Origin: Bdellovibrio bacteriovorus
Lineage (GTDB): Bacteria; Bdellovibrionota; Bdellovibrionia; Bdellovibrionales; Bdellovibrionaceae
Direction of reading: 5' to 3'
Length of the DNA: 64,000 nt
NCBI RefSeq assembly: GCF_001592755.1
Contig: NZ_LUKF01000006.1
Span: 19,254 to 83,253, forward strand
Shown here piece by piece: positions 42,910-51,632 of this stretch. Made by a program: the position numbers and the translations under genes. The stretch's first letter is position 1; each line of letters opens with the position of its first letter. Below the pieces are notes generated by a model. It was not told the origin of the DNA and made no database searches. It saw nothing but the letters and a program-made list of their open reading frames with translations.

Positions 42910-42935
42910 AGGGGAAGAAGCATTCGCCTTCCCCT
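42910..42935. terminator. Hairpin between convergent HD-GYP and hypothetical genes
   Basis: AGGGGAAG (42910-42917) pairs with CTTCCCCT (42928-42935); no long T-run, but it lies exactly between the two convergent stops. Confidence 0.5.
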
Positions 42936-42953
42936 ATCGTTGTTAAAAACATT

Positions 42954-43790
42954 TTATCTTTTGATGATATCGTTACTAACTAGCTGGGAAAACTTCTTTT
43001 CCCATTCTTCCGCTGCGATCGTTGGCGTTACTTCACTTAGCAAAGCCATTTGAATCAGTTGTTCTTTTGTGAACTTCCTATCTTCTTGTAGCAAGTCGAT
43101 AAGTTGCGCCTCATAAAGATCGAGGGCTTTTTCAGAAACCTTGTGGCTTTTATCACTGAAGACGAAGGCATACACACCCTTGTCTCGATTTAAAACCGAG
43201 TTTGCTTGCGACAACGAAACGATTTGCAGACTTGGGTTCACAAAGACAAGTCCCGCTTCCATCGCTCCCAAATCAAACGGTTGAATTTCGATCCAAGCTT
43301 TCACCCACTCCCAATGAGCCAGTTCGCCAAGTTCTTTGTTATCGGGAAATTTCTGCTTTAAGAATCCCACGAAATAGCGCCAGTGATCTTGCAAAAGCCA
43401 ACTGCTCCACTCCATCTCCTCTAAATAGGTGTCACGAACACGCTTTGCGGCTAATCCCAAGCGCTGCTGCGTGAGGGGGAATATTCGCGAAAACACGGAT
43501 TCTTGCTCTTTGAGAAAATCAAACTTTTGGCCTTCTTCCGTCTTCACCGGGCGAAGCCATTGCAGAGTTCTTAAAAGTTCGGCTTGATAAATCGAGTGAA
43601 CGGATTGCGGGATGTGCTCTTCGTAAGTTTGCAAAACAAACTTTTTTGTTTTCTGCAGCTCTTCCAACTGATGGCGACGAACGGCGCCGACACCCACCAC
43701 ATCCACATCGCGAATGATTAAAACTTCAGCACTAGGCACTTCACCATTCATCGGAAAATAGAGGTTCTCGGAAGCCGTTTCTTTGGACAT
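42954..43790 (-). CDS. Conserved-looking hypothetical protein
   Basis: 278 aa, cytosolic, with no signal peptide or membrane helix. It is rich in Trp and charged residues: central WSSWLLQDHWRYFVGFLKQKFPDNKELGELAHWEWVKAWIE, and a C-terminal helical part SEVTPTIAAEEWEKKFSQLVSNDII. I do not recognise a family. The compact central block resembles helical bundles of DNA-binding or bufferin-maturation type proteins, but no diagnostic motif is present. Monocistronic, divergent from the TDO operon; a TAGGGGC/GCCCCTA stem (43818-43840) lies in its upstream region. Confidence 0.65.
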   Translation of the reverse strand: MSKETASENLYFPMNGEVPSAEVLIIRDVDVVGVGAVRRHQLEELQKTKKFVLQTYEEHIPQSVHSIYQAELLRTLQWLRPVKTEEGQKFDFLKEQESVFSRIFPLTQQRLGLAAKRVRDTYLEEMEWSSWLLQDHWRYFVGFLKQKFPDNKELGELAHWEWVKAWIEIQPFDLGAMEAGLVFVNPSLQIVSLSQANSVLNRDKGVYAFVFSDKSHKVSEKALDLYEAQLIDLLQEDRKFTKEQLIQMALLSEVTPTIAAEEWEKKFSQLVSNDIIKR

Positions 43791-43945
43791 TAAGAATATC
43801 TTATGTGTGCAAACTCATAGGGGCAAGCTACAGGCCCCTAAAATCCCTTAAAACTGCCCTTCGAATAAGCAGTTGACTCATTTGGTCAAGCACTGGAGTA
43901 GGAATACTATTGACCTGATTTTCGAGCCATGAAACAAGGTGGGGC

Positions 43946-44536
43946 ATGAGATTTTTGCTTTTCGTCCTCAGCCTTGCTGCCACTCCGATGGCTCTTGCTG
44001 TTCAACCTATTGAAGGAACAGTTTATAGAGACTCGCGCGGGGTCTATTTGTCTGCTTACTCAGACGACAACTGCAAGCTCTACACTATTGAGACGAAATC
44101 TGAAGATGCCGCTTTAAGCGTTCGCAAACTTTCTAACGGTGATACTGTTACGGCTTCAGGTCTGATCGATTCTAAGTCCTGCATGGCAATCATCGAAAGC
44201 GTTGATTACGTCGGTCTTAAAAAACTTCTCGGTTACTGGTACAGCCAAGAAGGCATCATCACAGTTCGTGATTATAATTCTTTGAGCTTCTATCCGATCA
44301 ACATGAACGATTTCCAAAACGGGAAAGACTTCACGCAGATTGATCCGATCACTTACCGTTACAGCGTGACACCGTCTGATGGCAAAGAATGGGTTCTTTT
44401 CCTTTCCGACAGTACGAGCACTGTGTTCGCGACGATCTTGTTCAACAAGAACAACGCGACGATGAGAATCTACGATTCCGAAAACGGAGAGATCATCAAA
44501 GTTCTTCGCCTTTCTAAGTGGGGCAATCTGAAATAA
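43946..44536 (+). CDS. Small secreted beta-rich protein
   Basis: 196 aa with a signal peptide (LAATPMALA-VQ). Mature part: RDSRGVYLSAYSDDNCKLYTIETKS, then GYWYSQEGIITVRDYNSLSFYP and a final VLFLSDSTSTVFATILFNKN. It looks like a lipocalin- or OB-like all-beta protein; no family is recognised. Two Cys may pair. Its stop overlaps the ureohydrolase start (TAATG), so it is the first gene of a four-gene operon with enzymes of amino-acid breakdown, an odd place for an exported protein. Confidence 0.72.
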   Translation: MRFLLFVLSLAATPMALAVQPIEGTVYRDSRGVYLSAYSDDNCKLYTIETKSEDAALSVRKLSNGDTVTASGLIDSKSCMAIIESVDYVGLKKLLGYWYSQEGIITVRDYNSLSFYPINMNDFQNGKDFTQIDPITYRYSVTPSDGKEWVLFLSDSTSTVFATILFNKNNATMRIYDSENGEIIKVLRLSKWGNLK

Positions 44537-45495
44537 TGAGCTGGTTCCATCCCATCGACAAACATCTTCTTTTCACCAAAAATGATAAAGAGGATCCGCG
44601 TCTGGGTGAATGCGTCCAGCTTTTCCCCAAGGGTGATCTGCAACAACTGACATCTTTAGATTTTGATTTCGCTCTTCTTGGCTATCCCGATGACGAAGGC
44701 ATTGCTTTGAATGGCGGTCGTCCCGGCGCTCAAAATGCGCCCACTCAAGTTCGCACTTTTCTTTATAAAATGACTCCCCACCTAGCAAGCACCCGCTTGC
44801 CAAAAATCCTGGATCTGGGGGACCTGGTTGATAAAGAAAAACCGCTTGAAGATCGCCACGAAAAAGCCCGCCAGACAACGCGGGCTTTGGCGCAAGCCAA
44901 GAAACCTTGGATCTCCATTGGCGGAGGTCATGACTATGGTTACTGCGATGGCGCGGGCTTTTTAGACCTTCACAAGGACAATGCCGTATTGATCAACTTC
45001 GATGCGCACATGGATGTCCGTCCTACTGACAAGGGCTTTAATTCAGGCACTCCTTTTCACCGCGTGCTTTCGGAGTTTTCCGGTCACGTAGACTTCGCGG
45101 AAGTCGGCATTCAGAATCAGTGCAACAGCCAGGCCCATATCCAATGGGCGCAAAACAAAGGGGCTTCCGTCTTCACATTGGATCAAATCAATGCCGAAGG
45201 CCTTATGCCGGTTCTAAAAAACTTCATGAAGGGCAAAGAGCAGAAAAAAGTTTTCTTAAGCATTGATATCGATGCTTTTACTTCGAATGAAGCTCCGGGT
45301 TGCAGTCAGTCTTGGACGACGGGTTTGTTCACAAAAGAATTTTTAGAAAGCTTTCTTTATCTGATTCGCGAATTCGATGTTTGCGGTATTGGGATTTACG
45401 AGGTTTCTCCTCCTTTGGATCAAGACAACCGCACCAGTAAACTGGCAGCACTTCTTATTCATAATTTCATCTTCGCCACTTTAAAAAAGGCCTAA
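44536..45495 (+). CDS. Ureohydrolase family protein (arginase/formimidoylglutamase type)
   Basis: 319 aa from the ATG at 44536 (TAATG overlap). The Mn-binding set is intact: GGGHDYGYCDGA, NFDAHMDVRPTD and SIDIDAFTSNEAPG. GGGH instead of GGDH and the overall spacing place it near formimidoylglutamase (HutG) and related hydrolases, not agmatinase. No hutU/hutH neighbours are present. It is followed 3 bp later by an aldolase-family PLP enzyme and then by tryptophan 2,3-dioxygenase, so the substrate may be a tryptophan catabolite and not formiminoglutamate (inference). Confidence 0.87.
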   Translation: MSWFHPIDKHLLFTKNDKEDPRLGECVQLFPKGDLQQLTSLDFDFALLGYPDDEGIALNGGRPGAQNAPTQVRTFLYKMTPHLASTRLPKILDLGDLVDKEKPLEDRHEKARQTTRALAQAKKPWISIGGGHDYGYCDGAGFLDLHKDNAVLINFDAHMDVRPTDKGFNSGTPFHRVLSEFSGHVDFAEVGIQNQCNSQAHIQWAQNKGASVFTLDQINAEGLMPVLKNFMKGKEQKKVFLSIDIDAFTSNEAPGCSQSWTTGLFTKEFLESFLYLIREFDVCGIGIYEVSPPLDQDNRTSKLAALLIHNFIFATLKKA

Positions 45496-45498
45496 ATC

Positions 45499-46524
45499 AT
45501 GAAACGCGGTTTCGGCAGCGACAATCATGCTGGCATTCACCCGCAGATTCTAAATTCACTTGCTAAAGCCAATATTGAACACGCGCCCTCTTATGGGACG
45601 GACGAGTGGACCGAACAAGCAAATGAAAACTTTCGTCAGCACTTCGGGAAAGACGCTCAGGTCTTTTTCGTTTTTAACGGTACAGCGGCGAATGTAACGG
45701 CTTTGCGAGCCCTGACTCGTCCCTACCATTCCGTACTTTGTGCAGACGTCTCTCACATAAACGTCGACGAGTGTGGGGCTCCGGAGCTCTTAGCGGGATG
45801 TAAACTCGTTGCTATTCCGACCACAAACGGAAAGATGAAAGTCGAAGACTTAGAAAAAGCCTTCATTCGTCGAGGAGATCAGCACTATTCTCAAGCACAG
45901 GTTCTTAGTATCACGCAACCAACGGAACTGGGTACAACCTACAGCCTGGAAGAACTTAAATCGCTGATCACTTGGGCCAAAAGTAAAAAACTTTATGTGC
46001 ATATCGACGGAGCTCGCATCGCCAATGCCGCGGCTTATTTGAAAAAATCCTTCAAGGAATTCACGACGGACTTAGGCGTCGATGTGGTGTCATTCGGAGG
46101 CACGAAGAATGGCCTGATGATGGGCGAAGCTGTTGTGTTCCTCAACAAGGAACTGGCACAGGACTTTAAATACATCCGCAAACAGAGCACCCAGCTTCCT
46201 TCCAAGACTCGATTTATCGCCTGTCAGTTTCAAGCATATTTAGAGAACGGTCTTTGGAAAGAGATCGCCGATCATTCTTACACTATGGCCTTGTATCTGT
46301 ACGAGGCTGTTCGTAATATTCCTGGGGTAACCGTGCGCGAAATTCCGCAAAGTAATGCGGTCTTTGCCACGATCCCAAGTCACTGGGTGAAAACCCTGCG
46401 CGAAAAATATTTCTTTTACGTATGGGATGAAAACACTTTTGAATGCCGTTGGATGACCTCTTGGGATACACAAAAAGAAGACATTGATGGCTTTGCCGAA
46501 CTTTTAAAGGAGCTTGCAAAATGA
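45499..46524 (+). CDS. Threonine-aldolase/beta-eliminating-lyase family PLP enzyme
   Basis: 341 aa, fold-type I, closest by eye to low-specificity L-threonine aldolases. The opening GFGSDNHAGIHPQIL and YGTDEW are typical; FVFNGTAANVTALRAL binds the PLP phosphate; VHIDGARIANAA has the Asp that contacts the pyridine nitrogen; SFGGTKNGLMMGEAVVF holds the Schiff-base Lys. Reaction: probably Thr to Gly and acetaldehyde, but in this operon another beta-carbon cleavage is possible. Overlaps kynA by 4 bp (ATGA). Confidence 0.88.
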   Translation: MKRGFGSDNHAGIHPQILNSLAKANIEHAPSYGTDEWTEQANENFRQHFGKDAQVFFVFNGTAANVTALRALTRPYHSVLCADVSHINVDECGAPELLAGCKLVAIPTTNGKMKVEDLEKAFIRRGDQHYSQAQVLSITQPTELGTTYSLEELKSLITWAKSKKLYVHIDGARIANAAAYLKKSFKEFTTDLGVDVVSFGGTKNGLMMGEAVVFLNKELAQDFKYIRKQSTQLPSKTRFIACQFQAYLENGLWKEIADHSYTMALYLYEAVRNIPGVTVREIPQSNAVFATIPSHWVKTLREKYFFYVWDENTFECRWMTSWDTQKEDIDGFAELLKELAK

Positions 46525-47600
46525 AATACCCTCCGGTGCATTATCACAGCTACTTAGGCTTAGATCCTTTACTGAACTCTCAGCACCGTAAAAGCGAAGA
46601 GTACGGAAAGCCGGCTCACGACGAGATGCTTTTCATCATTACACACCAGGCTTACGAGTTGTGGTTTAAACAAGTTCTTTTTGAATTGGATTCGGTTCTA
46701 GAAATTTTCAAAAAATCCAAAGTCGCTGAAACCGACATGGGCTTGATGAGTGCGCGCTTAGAAAGATCCGTGGCGATTTTGAAAATGATCATCGGGCATG
46801 TGGATATTTTAGAGACTATGACCCCGCTTGATTTCTTAGATTTCCGCGACATGCTTTATCCGGCTTCGGGCTTTCAAAGCTTCCAATGGCGTTTGTTAGA
46901 AACGAAATTAGGCTTGCGCATGGACGACCGCCTTTCTTACAACCAGGCGCCTTTTTATAAGTCCTTAAGCGAAAGTCAGCAGGGCGAAATGCAAAAGGTG
47001 ATCTCACAACCGTCTCTTTATGACTCTGTCGAAAAGTGGCTAGAGCGCACACCCTTCCTTCAAGGCGAAGATTTTAATTTCTGGGATTCATACAAAAAAG
47101 CCGTCGCAACCATGTTCCAAGAAGACATGGACATTGTGAAAAACAATCCTCGTCTGAGCGATGAAGATAAAAAGAAAAACATCGAAGGTTTACAGGCCAC
47201 CCTAAAAAGTTTCGATGCTCTTTTCGATGAACAGGCCTTCGAGCAACTGCGCAAAGAAGGTCAATTCCGTCTGAGCTACAAAGGTATGCACGCGGCGTTG
47301 TTGATTCAGATTTATCGTGATCAGCCGGCCCTTCAAACTCCATTCCGTATCATCCGTGCCCTTTTGGATATCGATGAGACTATGACAACGTGGCGCTATC
47401 GCCATGCCTTGATGGCGATGCGTATGTTAGGTCAGAAGATCGGCACTGGCGGATCAAGTGGTCACAAGTATCTTGCCGATGCGACAGCGAAGCACAAGAT
47501 CTTCGGAGATTTCTTTAACCTTACGACCTTCTTCATCCCTCGCTCGAAAGTCCCGCCACTTCCGAAGTCGATGACAGACAGAATGAATTTTCATTATTAA
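46521..47600 (+). CDS. kynA: Tryptophan 2,3-dioxygenase
   Basis: 359 aa, all-helical heme dioxygenase. YHSYLGLDPLLNSQHRKSE, DEMLFIITHQAYELWFKQVLFELDSV (substrate-site His and Phe), TPLDFLDFRDMLYPASGFQSFQWR and the C-terminal GGSSGHKYL (proximal heme His and the T/S-rich loop) are all present. Converts tryptophan to N-formylkynurenine in the cytosol. It is longer than the usual ~280 residues because of a helical insert near residues 140-260. Good AAAGGAG ribosome site inside the preceding gene. No recognisable kynB or kynU is in the window. Confidence 0.93.
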   Translation: MKYPPVHYHSYLGLDPLLNSQHRKSEEYGKPAHDEMLFIITHQAYELWFKQVLFELDSVLEIFKKSKVAETDMGLMSARLERSVAILKMIIGHVDILETMTPLDFLDFRDMLYPASGFQSFQWRLLETKLGLRMDDRLSYNQAPFYKSLSESQQGEMQKVISQPSLYDSVEKWLERTPFLQGEDFNFWDSYKKAVATMFQEDMDIVKNNPRLSDEDKKKNIEGLQATLKSFDALFDEQAFEQLRKEGQFRLSYKGMHAALLIQIYRDQPALQTPFRIIRALLDIDETMTTWRYRHALMAMRMLGQKIGTGGSSGHKYLADATAKHKIFGDFFNLTTFFIPRSKVPPLPKSMTDRMNFHY

Positions 47601-47678
47601 AAGTATCTCTACAGAAAAAGCGTCGTACGATCGGGTCTTACCGGAATCACCAATAAGACTCGAACCGGCGATGACAAA
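47601..47678. other. Spacer between convergent kynA and nitroreductase genes
   Basis: GGGTCTTA (47635-47642) and TAAGACTC form a weak stem around CCGG..CC; no T-run. Nothing else is seen. Confidence 0.3.
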
Positions 47679-48461
47679 CTAAATTTGAATGCCCTGCCTT
47701 TGTAAACATCGCCTGATCGTGTCGGAATAGACCTCATGGGATTCGCGGGTGTATTTTAGCTTGGTATAGACTTGAGCCAGATTCTCTACTCCTGATTCCT
47801 CAATTCTTCTTCTTAACTGAGGATTTGATAAATACCTCTTCCAACCCTCAATCTCTCGATTTTGATATGCCTGTAGAATCTGTAGATCCGTCTTATTTTC
47901 ATAACGCTCTCGATGAACAAGGTGCTCAAGAGGAAGACGATCCCTCAATTCTGGCTTCTCATTAGGATACCCCATCGAAAAACCCACCACGGGGACAACG
48001 CCTTCGGGACAGTTTAGAACTTTCGCAATATCATCACAATTAGCCAGCGTCGTGCCCATATAGCAAATCCCCAGGCCCTCTGCTTCTGCCGCGAGTGCGG
48101 CATTTTGACTGGCTAAAATCGCATCGATCGAAGCAATCATAAAGCTCATGAAGTTATCAAAATTATCCGGGGCTCCACGAAGCTTTAACCATCGTCGCAT
48201 GCGATGAAAGTCCGCGCAAAATGTCAGAAGCAGCGGAGCCTCTAAGACCATGCTTTGACGGAAGTGCGAGTCAAAAAGATCCTCTTTAATCTTTTGCTCA
48301 CTGGTCACAATGACGGAATAGGCCTGCATATTCCCCGACGATGATGCTCTTGAAGCTGCATGCAAAATACGCTGTAACATCCCCTCAGGAACTAGATCTT
48401 TTTTATAAGACCTAATGGAGGAATGGCTGTTGATCGCATCCAAAATTCCTTCAGCTCCCAT
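47679..48461 (-). CDS. Nitroreductase-family FMN oxidoreductase, NfsA-like
   Basis: 260 aa. The opening ILDAINSHSSIRSYKKDLVP is the nitroreductase start with the R-S/H-R-x-Y/F pattern; ASRASSSGNMQAYSVIV binds FMN; QNAALAAEAEGLGICYMGTTLAN and PVVGFSMGYPNEKPELRDRLPLEHLVHRERY complete the NfsA-type fold. It reduces nitro-compounds, quinones or flavins with NAD(P)H. Separated by 12 bp from the secreted gene upstream on the same strand. Confidence 0.9.
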   Translation of the reverse strand: MGAEGILDAINSHSSIRSYKKDLVPEGMLQRILHAASRASSSGNMQAYSVIVTSEQKIKEDLFDSHFRQSMVLEAPLLLTFCADFHRMRRWLKLRGAPDNFDNFMSFMIASIDAILASQNAALAAEAEGLGICYMGTTLANCDDIAKVLNCPEGVVPVVGFSMGYPNEKPELRDRLPLEHLVHRERYENKTDLQILQAYQNREIEGWKRYLSNPQLRRRIEESGVENLAQVYTKLKYTRESHEVYSDTIRRCLQRQGIQI

Positions 48462-48472
48462 GATGGTACCCT

Positions 48473-48922
48473 TTAGTTTCTTGTCGCTTCAAAAGTACCA
48501 AGAAGCTTACCGTCTTCATAGTAGGCTGCACCATTAAGAACCGGCGGTTTATTTTCTTGGACGACCTTCAGGTAACTCTCGGAATCTAAGTGCGCCTTGT
48601 AGCGAACTTTATAGCTTCCGCCGTTTTCGGTCGCGATGATTGTAAAATCCAATGCACACTCGGAGCTGACAGATGAACAGTGAGCAGTTCCTTCCAAAGG
48701 AGATTCGAAAATTCCTGGGACCTTAATCAGCCCTTGAATAGCGTCTTCATAACCTTGAAGGCGAATCGGAGCTTGCGACCCTTTTAAATCCAGCTCATCA
48801 TCAAAAATCATCTCGCCAATTTTCAATTTCATCGAATAATGACCATCTAAAACCGGCCCTGAGTTCAACGCCTGCGCGCCGAAAGACGCGAACATAACAC
48901 CTAATGCAACTAATGCTTTCAT
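48473..48922 (-). CDS. Small secreted protein
   Basis: 149 aa from the ATG at 48922; GGAAGG lies just before it and the frame opens with a signal peptide (GVMFASFGAQA-LN). The longer frame from 49009 is rejected because it would hide this. The mature chain is polar and beta-rich with two close Cys (HCSSVSSEC), probably a disulfide. No family is recognised. First of two with the nitroreductase; divergent from the LysR gene, so a likely target of it. Confidence 0.75.
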   Translation of the reverse strand: MKALVALGVMFASFGAQALNSGPVLDGHYSMKLKIGEMIFDDELDLKGSQAPIRLQGYEDAIQGLIKVPGIFESPLEGTAHCSSVSSECALDFTIIATENGGSYKVRYKAHLDSESYLKVVQENKPPVLNGAAYYEDGKLLGTFEATRN

Positions 48923-48988
48923 AAACCTTCCTTTACATGGGTTCAGGCAGAAGAAATAGCCCACATAATATTTGAATAAAAGTGAATT

Positions 48989-49011
48989 ATATGGAACAAC
49001 CTGTTCCATAT
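48989..49011. promoter_or_regulatory. Perfect 23-bp dyad over the LysR start codon
   Basis: ATATGGAACA (48989-48998) and TGTTCCATAT (49002-49011) are exact reverse complements with ACC between. The right arm includes the start codon of the LysR gene (49010-49012), leaving no Shine-Dalgarno. It stands in the 87-bp gap between divergent genes, the classical site for LysR-type control. Confidence 0.75.
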
Positions 49012-49870
49012 GGATACAAATCGCCTTAAGTATTTTTGCACCATTGCGGAAGTGGGCTCCCTAACGGAAGCCTCCAAAATTCTCGGCATCTCTCATAGCG
49101 GGCTTTCAAAAGCGGTGACATCGCTTGAAGAAGAAACAAATCTGAAACTGTTTCAATCCCAAGGCCGTGGGCTGGAGATCACAGAAGAAGGTAAATGGTT
49201 TTATCAAAAAGCCTTAGAAATACTAAAAGTCGTAAATGAAGTTTCTGCCGGGTTAAAAAAAGAAAGCTCGATCCTTCGCATCGGTCTTTCACAGATTCTG
49301 GCGACAACCTGTTCCGGCCTCATTGCACGGGAATTAAACCAAAGCATGACCCTTGTCGAAGTCGAAGTGGGCGAAGCGGAACAAAAGATTCTCAATGGAG
49401 AACTTGATTTTGCCTTTGTATTTACACCCTCGCCTACTGCAGGCATTGAGTATCTCGAGCTAGGATCCGTTCGTTTTAATTCCTATGCTCGCGAAGATTT
49501 TATTGAAGGAAAAAACTCGCAGGAGCTTTGCTTTACGGTTCCGGCAACCCAGTACCCCTTTAATCCCGTAGGCTACAAAGCCCGTGACGGCTGGCCCCTA
49601 AATATTCCGAGAATACAGCGTTTTTCAGTCAGCGATTTTTCCGTCGCCTTGGATCTTCTTCGTTCGGGGGAATCCGCACTCTACATGCCTAACTATGTCG
49701 CCGTTTTAGAAAACGAAAAAACTGCCGAGAAAAATAAACTGGTGAAAATACCCGAACACAAAGCGGCTGAATCGAAGCGAAAACTCTTACTGGCTAAATC
49801 CAGCAAGAGCGTAGAATCAAAAGAGATGAAAAAAGTCTCAAAAATCCTCAGAAAGATATGCTGCGCTTAA
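49010..49870 (+). CDS. LysR-family transcription regulator
   Basis: 286 aa. N-terminal winged HTH: RLKYFCTIAEVGSLTEASKILGISHSGLSKAVTSLEEETNLKLFQSQGRGLEITEEG, the full LysR signature. The effector domain follows (ILRIGLSQILATTCSGLIARELN, LDFAFVFTPSP) and is a little short, ending in a Lys-rich tail. Probably controls itself and the divergent secreted protein plus nitroreductase pair through the dyad at its start. Confidence 0.93.
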   Translation: MDTNRLKYFCTIAEVGSLTEASKILGISHSGLSKAVTSLEEETNLKLFQSQGRGLEITEEGKWFYQKALEILKVVNEVSAGLKKESSILRIGLSQILATTCSGLIARELNQSMTLVEVEVGEAEQKILNGELDFAFVFTPSPTAGIEYLELGSVRFNSYAREDFIEGKNSQELCFTVPATQYPFNPVGYKARDGWPLNIPRIQRFSVSDFSVALDLLRSGESALYMPNYVAVLENEKTAEKNKLVKIPEHKAAESKRKLLLAKSSKSVESKEMKKVSKILRKICCA

Positions 49871-49894
49871 GAGACGTTCAAAACAATCAGATAC

Positions 49895-50365
49895 TTACAG
49901 ATCTTTGATGAATTTAAGAATCTCAGCAGCGTGACCTTGAGCTTTGATCTTACGGAATTCTCCGACAAGCTTTTGATCTTCGTCGATCACGAAAGTGCTG
50001 CGCTCTATACCCATCACTTTCTTTCCGTACATGTTCTTTTCTTTGATCACATCAAAGATCTGACAAACCTCTTCTTCTTCATCAGAAAGAAGATCAAACT
50101 TAAAGTCATACTTGCAGATGAATTTATCATGAGACTTCAGACTATCGCGAGAAATGCCATAGACAACGGCGTTTTGCTTTTTAAACTGCGAAAGCAGCTC
50201 GTTAAATTCAATACCTTCTGTCGTACAGCCTGGAGTGCTATCTTTAGGATAAAAATAAAGAACGACTTTTTTCCCTTTTAAATCTGAAAGAGAAAAAGTT
50301 TCTCCGTTGGAAGAAGGGATTTTAAAATTGGGAACTTTCTTTCCCATTGCGATCTTAGCGGCCAT
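49895..50365 (-). CDS. bcp: Thiol peroxidase, Bcp/PrxQ type
   Basis: 156 aa from the ATG at 50365, fixed by AGGAGGAG; a longer frame to 50464 is unlikely. VLYFYPKDSTPGCTTEGIEF has the peroxidatic Cys. The resolving Cys five residues later found in E. coli Bcp is absent; a second Cys in EEEEVCQIFDV is the alternative partner, so the enzyme is probably 1-Cys-like or atypical. Reduces peroxides with thioredoxin. The start overlaps the end of the upstream lipoprotein gene by 11 bp. Confidence 0.92.
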   Translation of the reverse strand: MAAKIAMGKKVPNFKIPSSNGETFSLSDLKGKKVVLYFYPKDSTPGCTTEGIEFNELLSQFKKQNAVVYGISRDSLKSHDKFICKYDFKFDLLSDEEEEVCQIFDVIKEKNMYGKKVMGIERSTFVIDEDQKLVGEFRKIKAQGHAAEILKFIKDL

Positions 50366-51521
50366 GAGGCACTCCTCCTGCAGGAATTTGTGGGGCTTCG
50401 GGTTGGGGCTCTCCCCCCTCCACTCCGTCTGGATTTTGCGGGTTTTCCGGGTGAGGTTCAACATCTATCACGGGGCCGCCTTGTTCCTCCACTGCTCTTT
50501 GCATCATCACATCCGGATCTACACTTCGCGCCGCAGGCACAGCAAACGTCGGTTGCTCAGGTGACCCCGGCAAAGGCGTTAGTGCCGCAGGTTCCTGAGG
50601 TTCTTGAACAGGCTCTCCGTTTTCCTGAACATGCATTTGTTCTTGGCCTTCAGGAGGAAGCTCTAGTGGAGGCGCATTCGCCGGTCGCTCGGCTTTCACT
50701 GGCGTCTTCGCAGGAGTTGGCGTAGGAACTGGTGCTGGTTCAACGGGTGGCGCGTACAACTCTGTTTCAGTGACTTGAATTTTACCCGCCATCGGAACAT
50801 CCGCAACGATCTTACGAATATCACGCAGGTTCTCATACACCTTACCGCGCAATTTAATCAGATCACGGCCTTCTTTTTGATAATCGTAAACATCCAAACG
50901 CACCATTTGCTCTCGCGTACGGTCCTGCGCCCACTCTTTACAGTTTAAAGCGATCAATTGTTCTTTGTCGTTTCCACGCAATGTACACTGAATGGGCTTA
51001 TTTAAAACGCCTGCATTAAGACCTAGAATTTCTTGCAGGTTTTCAGGATAAAAAGTCACTTGGACTTCCAGTGCATGCGCGGCCGAAAAAGCAGCGATGC
51101 GTTTGGCGGCGGATTTCTCACTGCACTTTTCAAAGACTTCTGCTTTTTGCGGAAATCCGTTCAGCCCCATCACATCCCGCTGGACCAAATAACGGTCGCA
51201 GCTAAAAAGCGATTTATTGGAAAGCTTGATATTCTGTGAGGACAATAATGCTCTTTGAACTTTTCCAAACGGCGATTTTCCGACAGGGCGACGCTCATCA
51301 TTCAAGACCCACCAAGCTTCGCGATGAATCGAGTCTGCCTGTTCGAAATAACGCGCAAATACATTCAAGCTCTTATCTTTAGGTTCATCGACTTTGGTGG
51401 GTTTTACGATCGGTTTAGGCGCCGAAGTATTTGCCACAGGGGCTGACTTTTCCTCTCGGGAAAAACAAGAAATCAAACTTAAAGAAAGCGCCCCCAGGGC
51501 CAGGATGCGAACAAGGTGCAT
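50355..51521 (-). CDS. Lipoprotein with proline-rich C-terminus
   Basis: 388 aa. Lipoprotein signal ends LSLISC-F (Cys about residue 19). A globular part (about 60-255) with FARYFEQADSIHREAWWVLNDERRPVG and several Cys pairs is followed by ~130 residues very rich in Pro, Glu and Gln (PAPVPTPTPAKTP, PPLELPPEGQEQ), probably an extended spacer across the periplasm or cell wall. No family is recognised. Its stop lies inside the start region of bcp. Confidence 0.78.
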   Translation of the reverse strand: MHLVRILALGALSLSLISCFSREEKSAPVANTSAPKPIVKPTKVDEPKDKSLNVFARYFEQADSIHREAWWVLNDERRPVGKSPFGKVQRALLSSQNIKLSNKSLFSCDRYLVQRDVMGLNGFPQKAEVFEKCSEKSAAKRIAAFSAAHALEVQVTFYPENLQEILGLNAGVLNKPIQCTLRGNDKEQLIALNCKEWAQDRTREQMVRLDVYDYQKEGRDLIKLRGKVYENLRDIRKIVADVPMAGKIQVTETELYAPPVEPAPVPTPTPAKTPVKAERPANAPPLELPPEGQEQMHVQENGEPVQEPQEPAALTPLPGSPEQPTFAVPAARSVDPDVMMQRAVEEQGGPVIDVEPHPENPQNPDGVEGGEPQPEAPQIPAGGVPHGR

Positions 51522-51632
51522 TGCTTAAGTTTTGCAAATAGACTGAGTGAAAACAAGAATTTACTTTACCCATCTCGAATCTTTACTCTATCCTTGGGTA
51601 GTACAGAATTTATTTAGCAACGTGGAGGAAAG

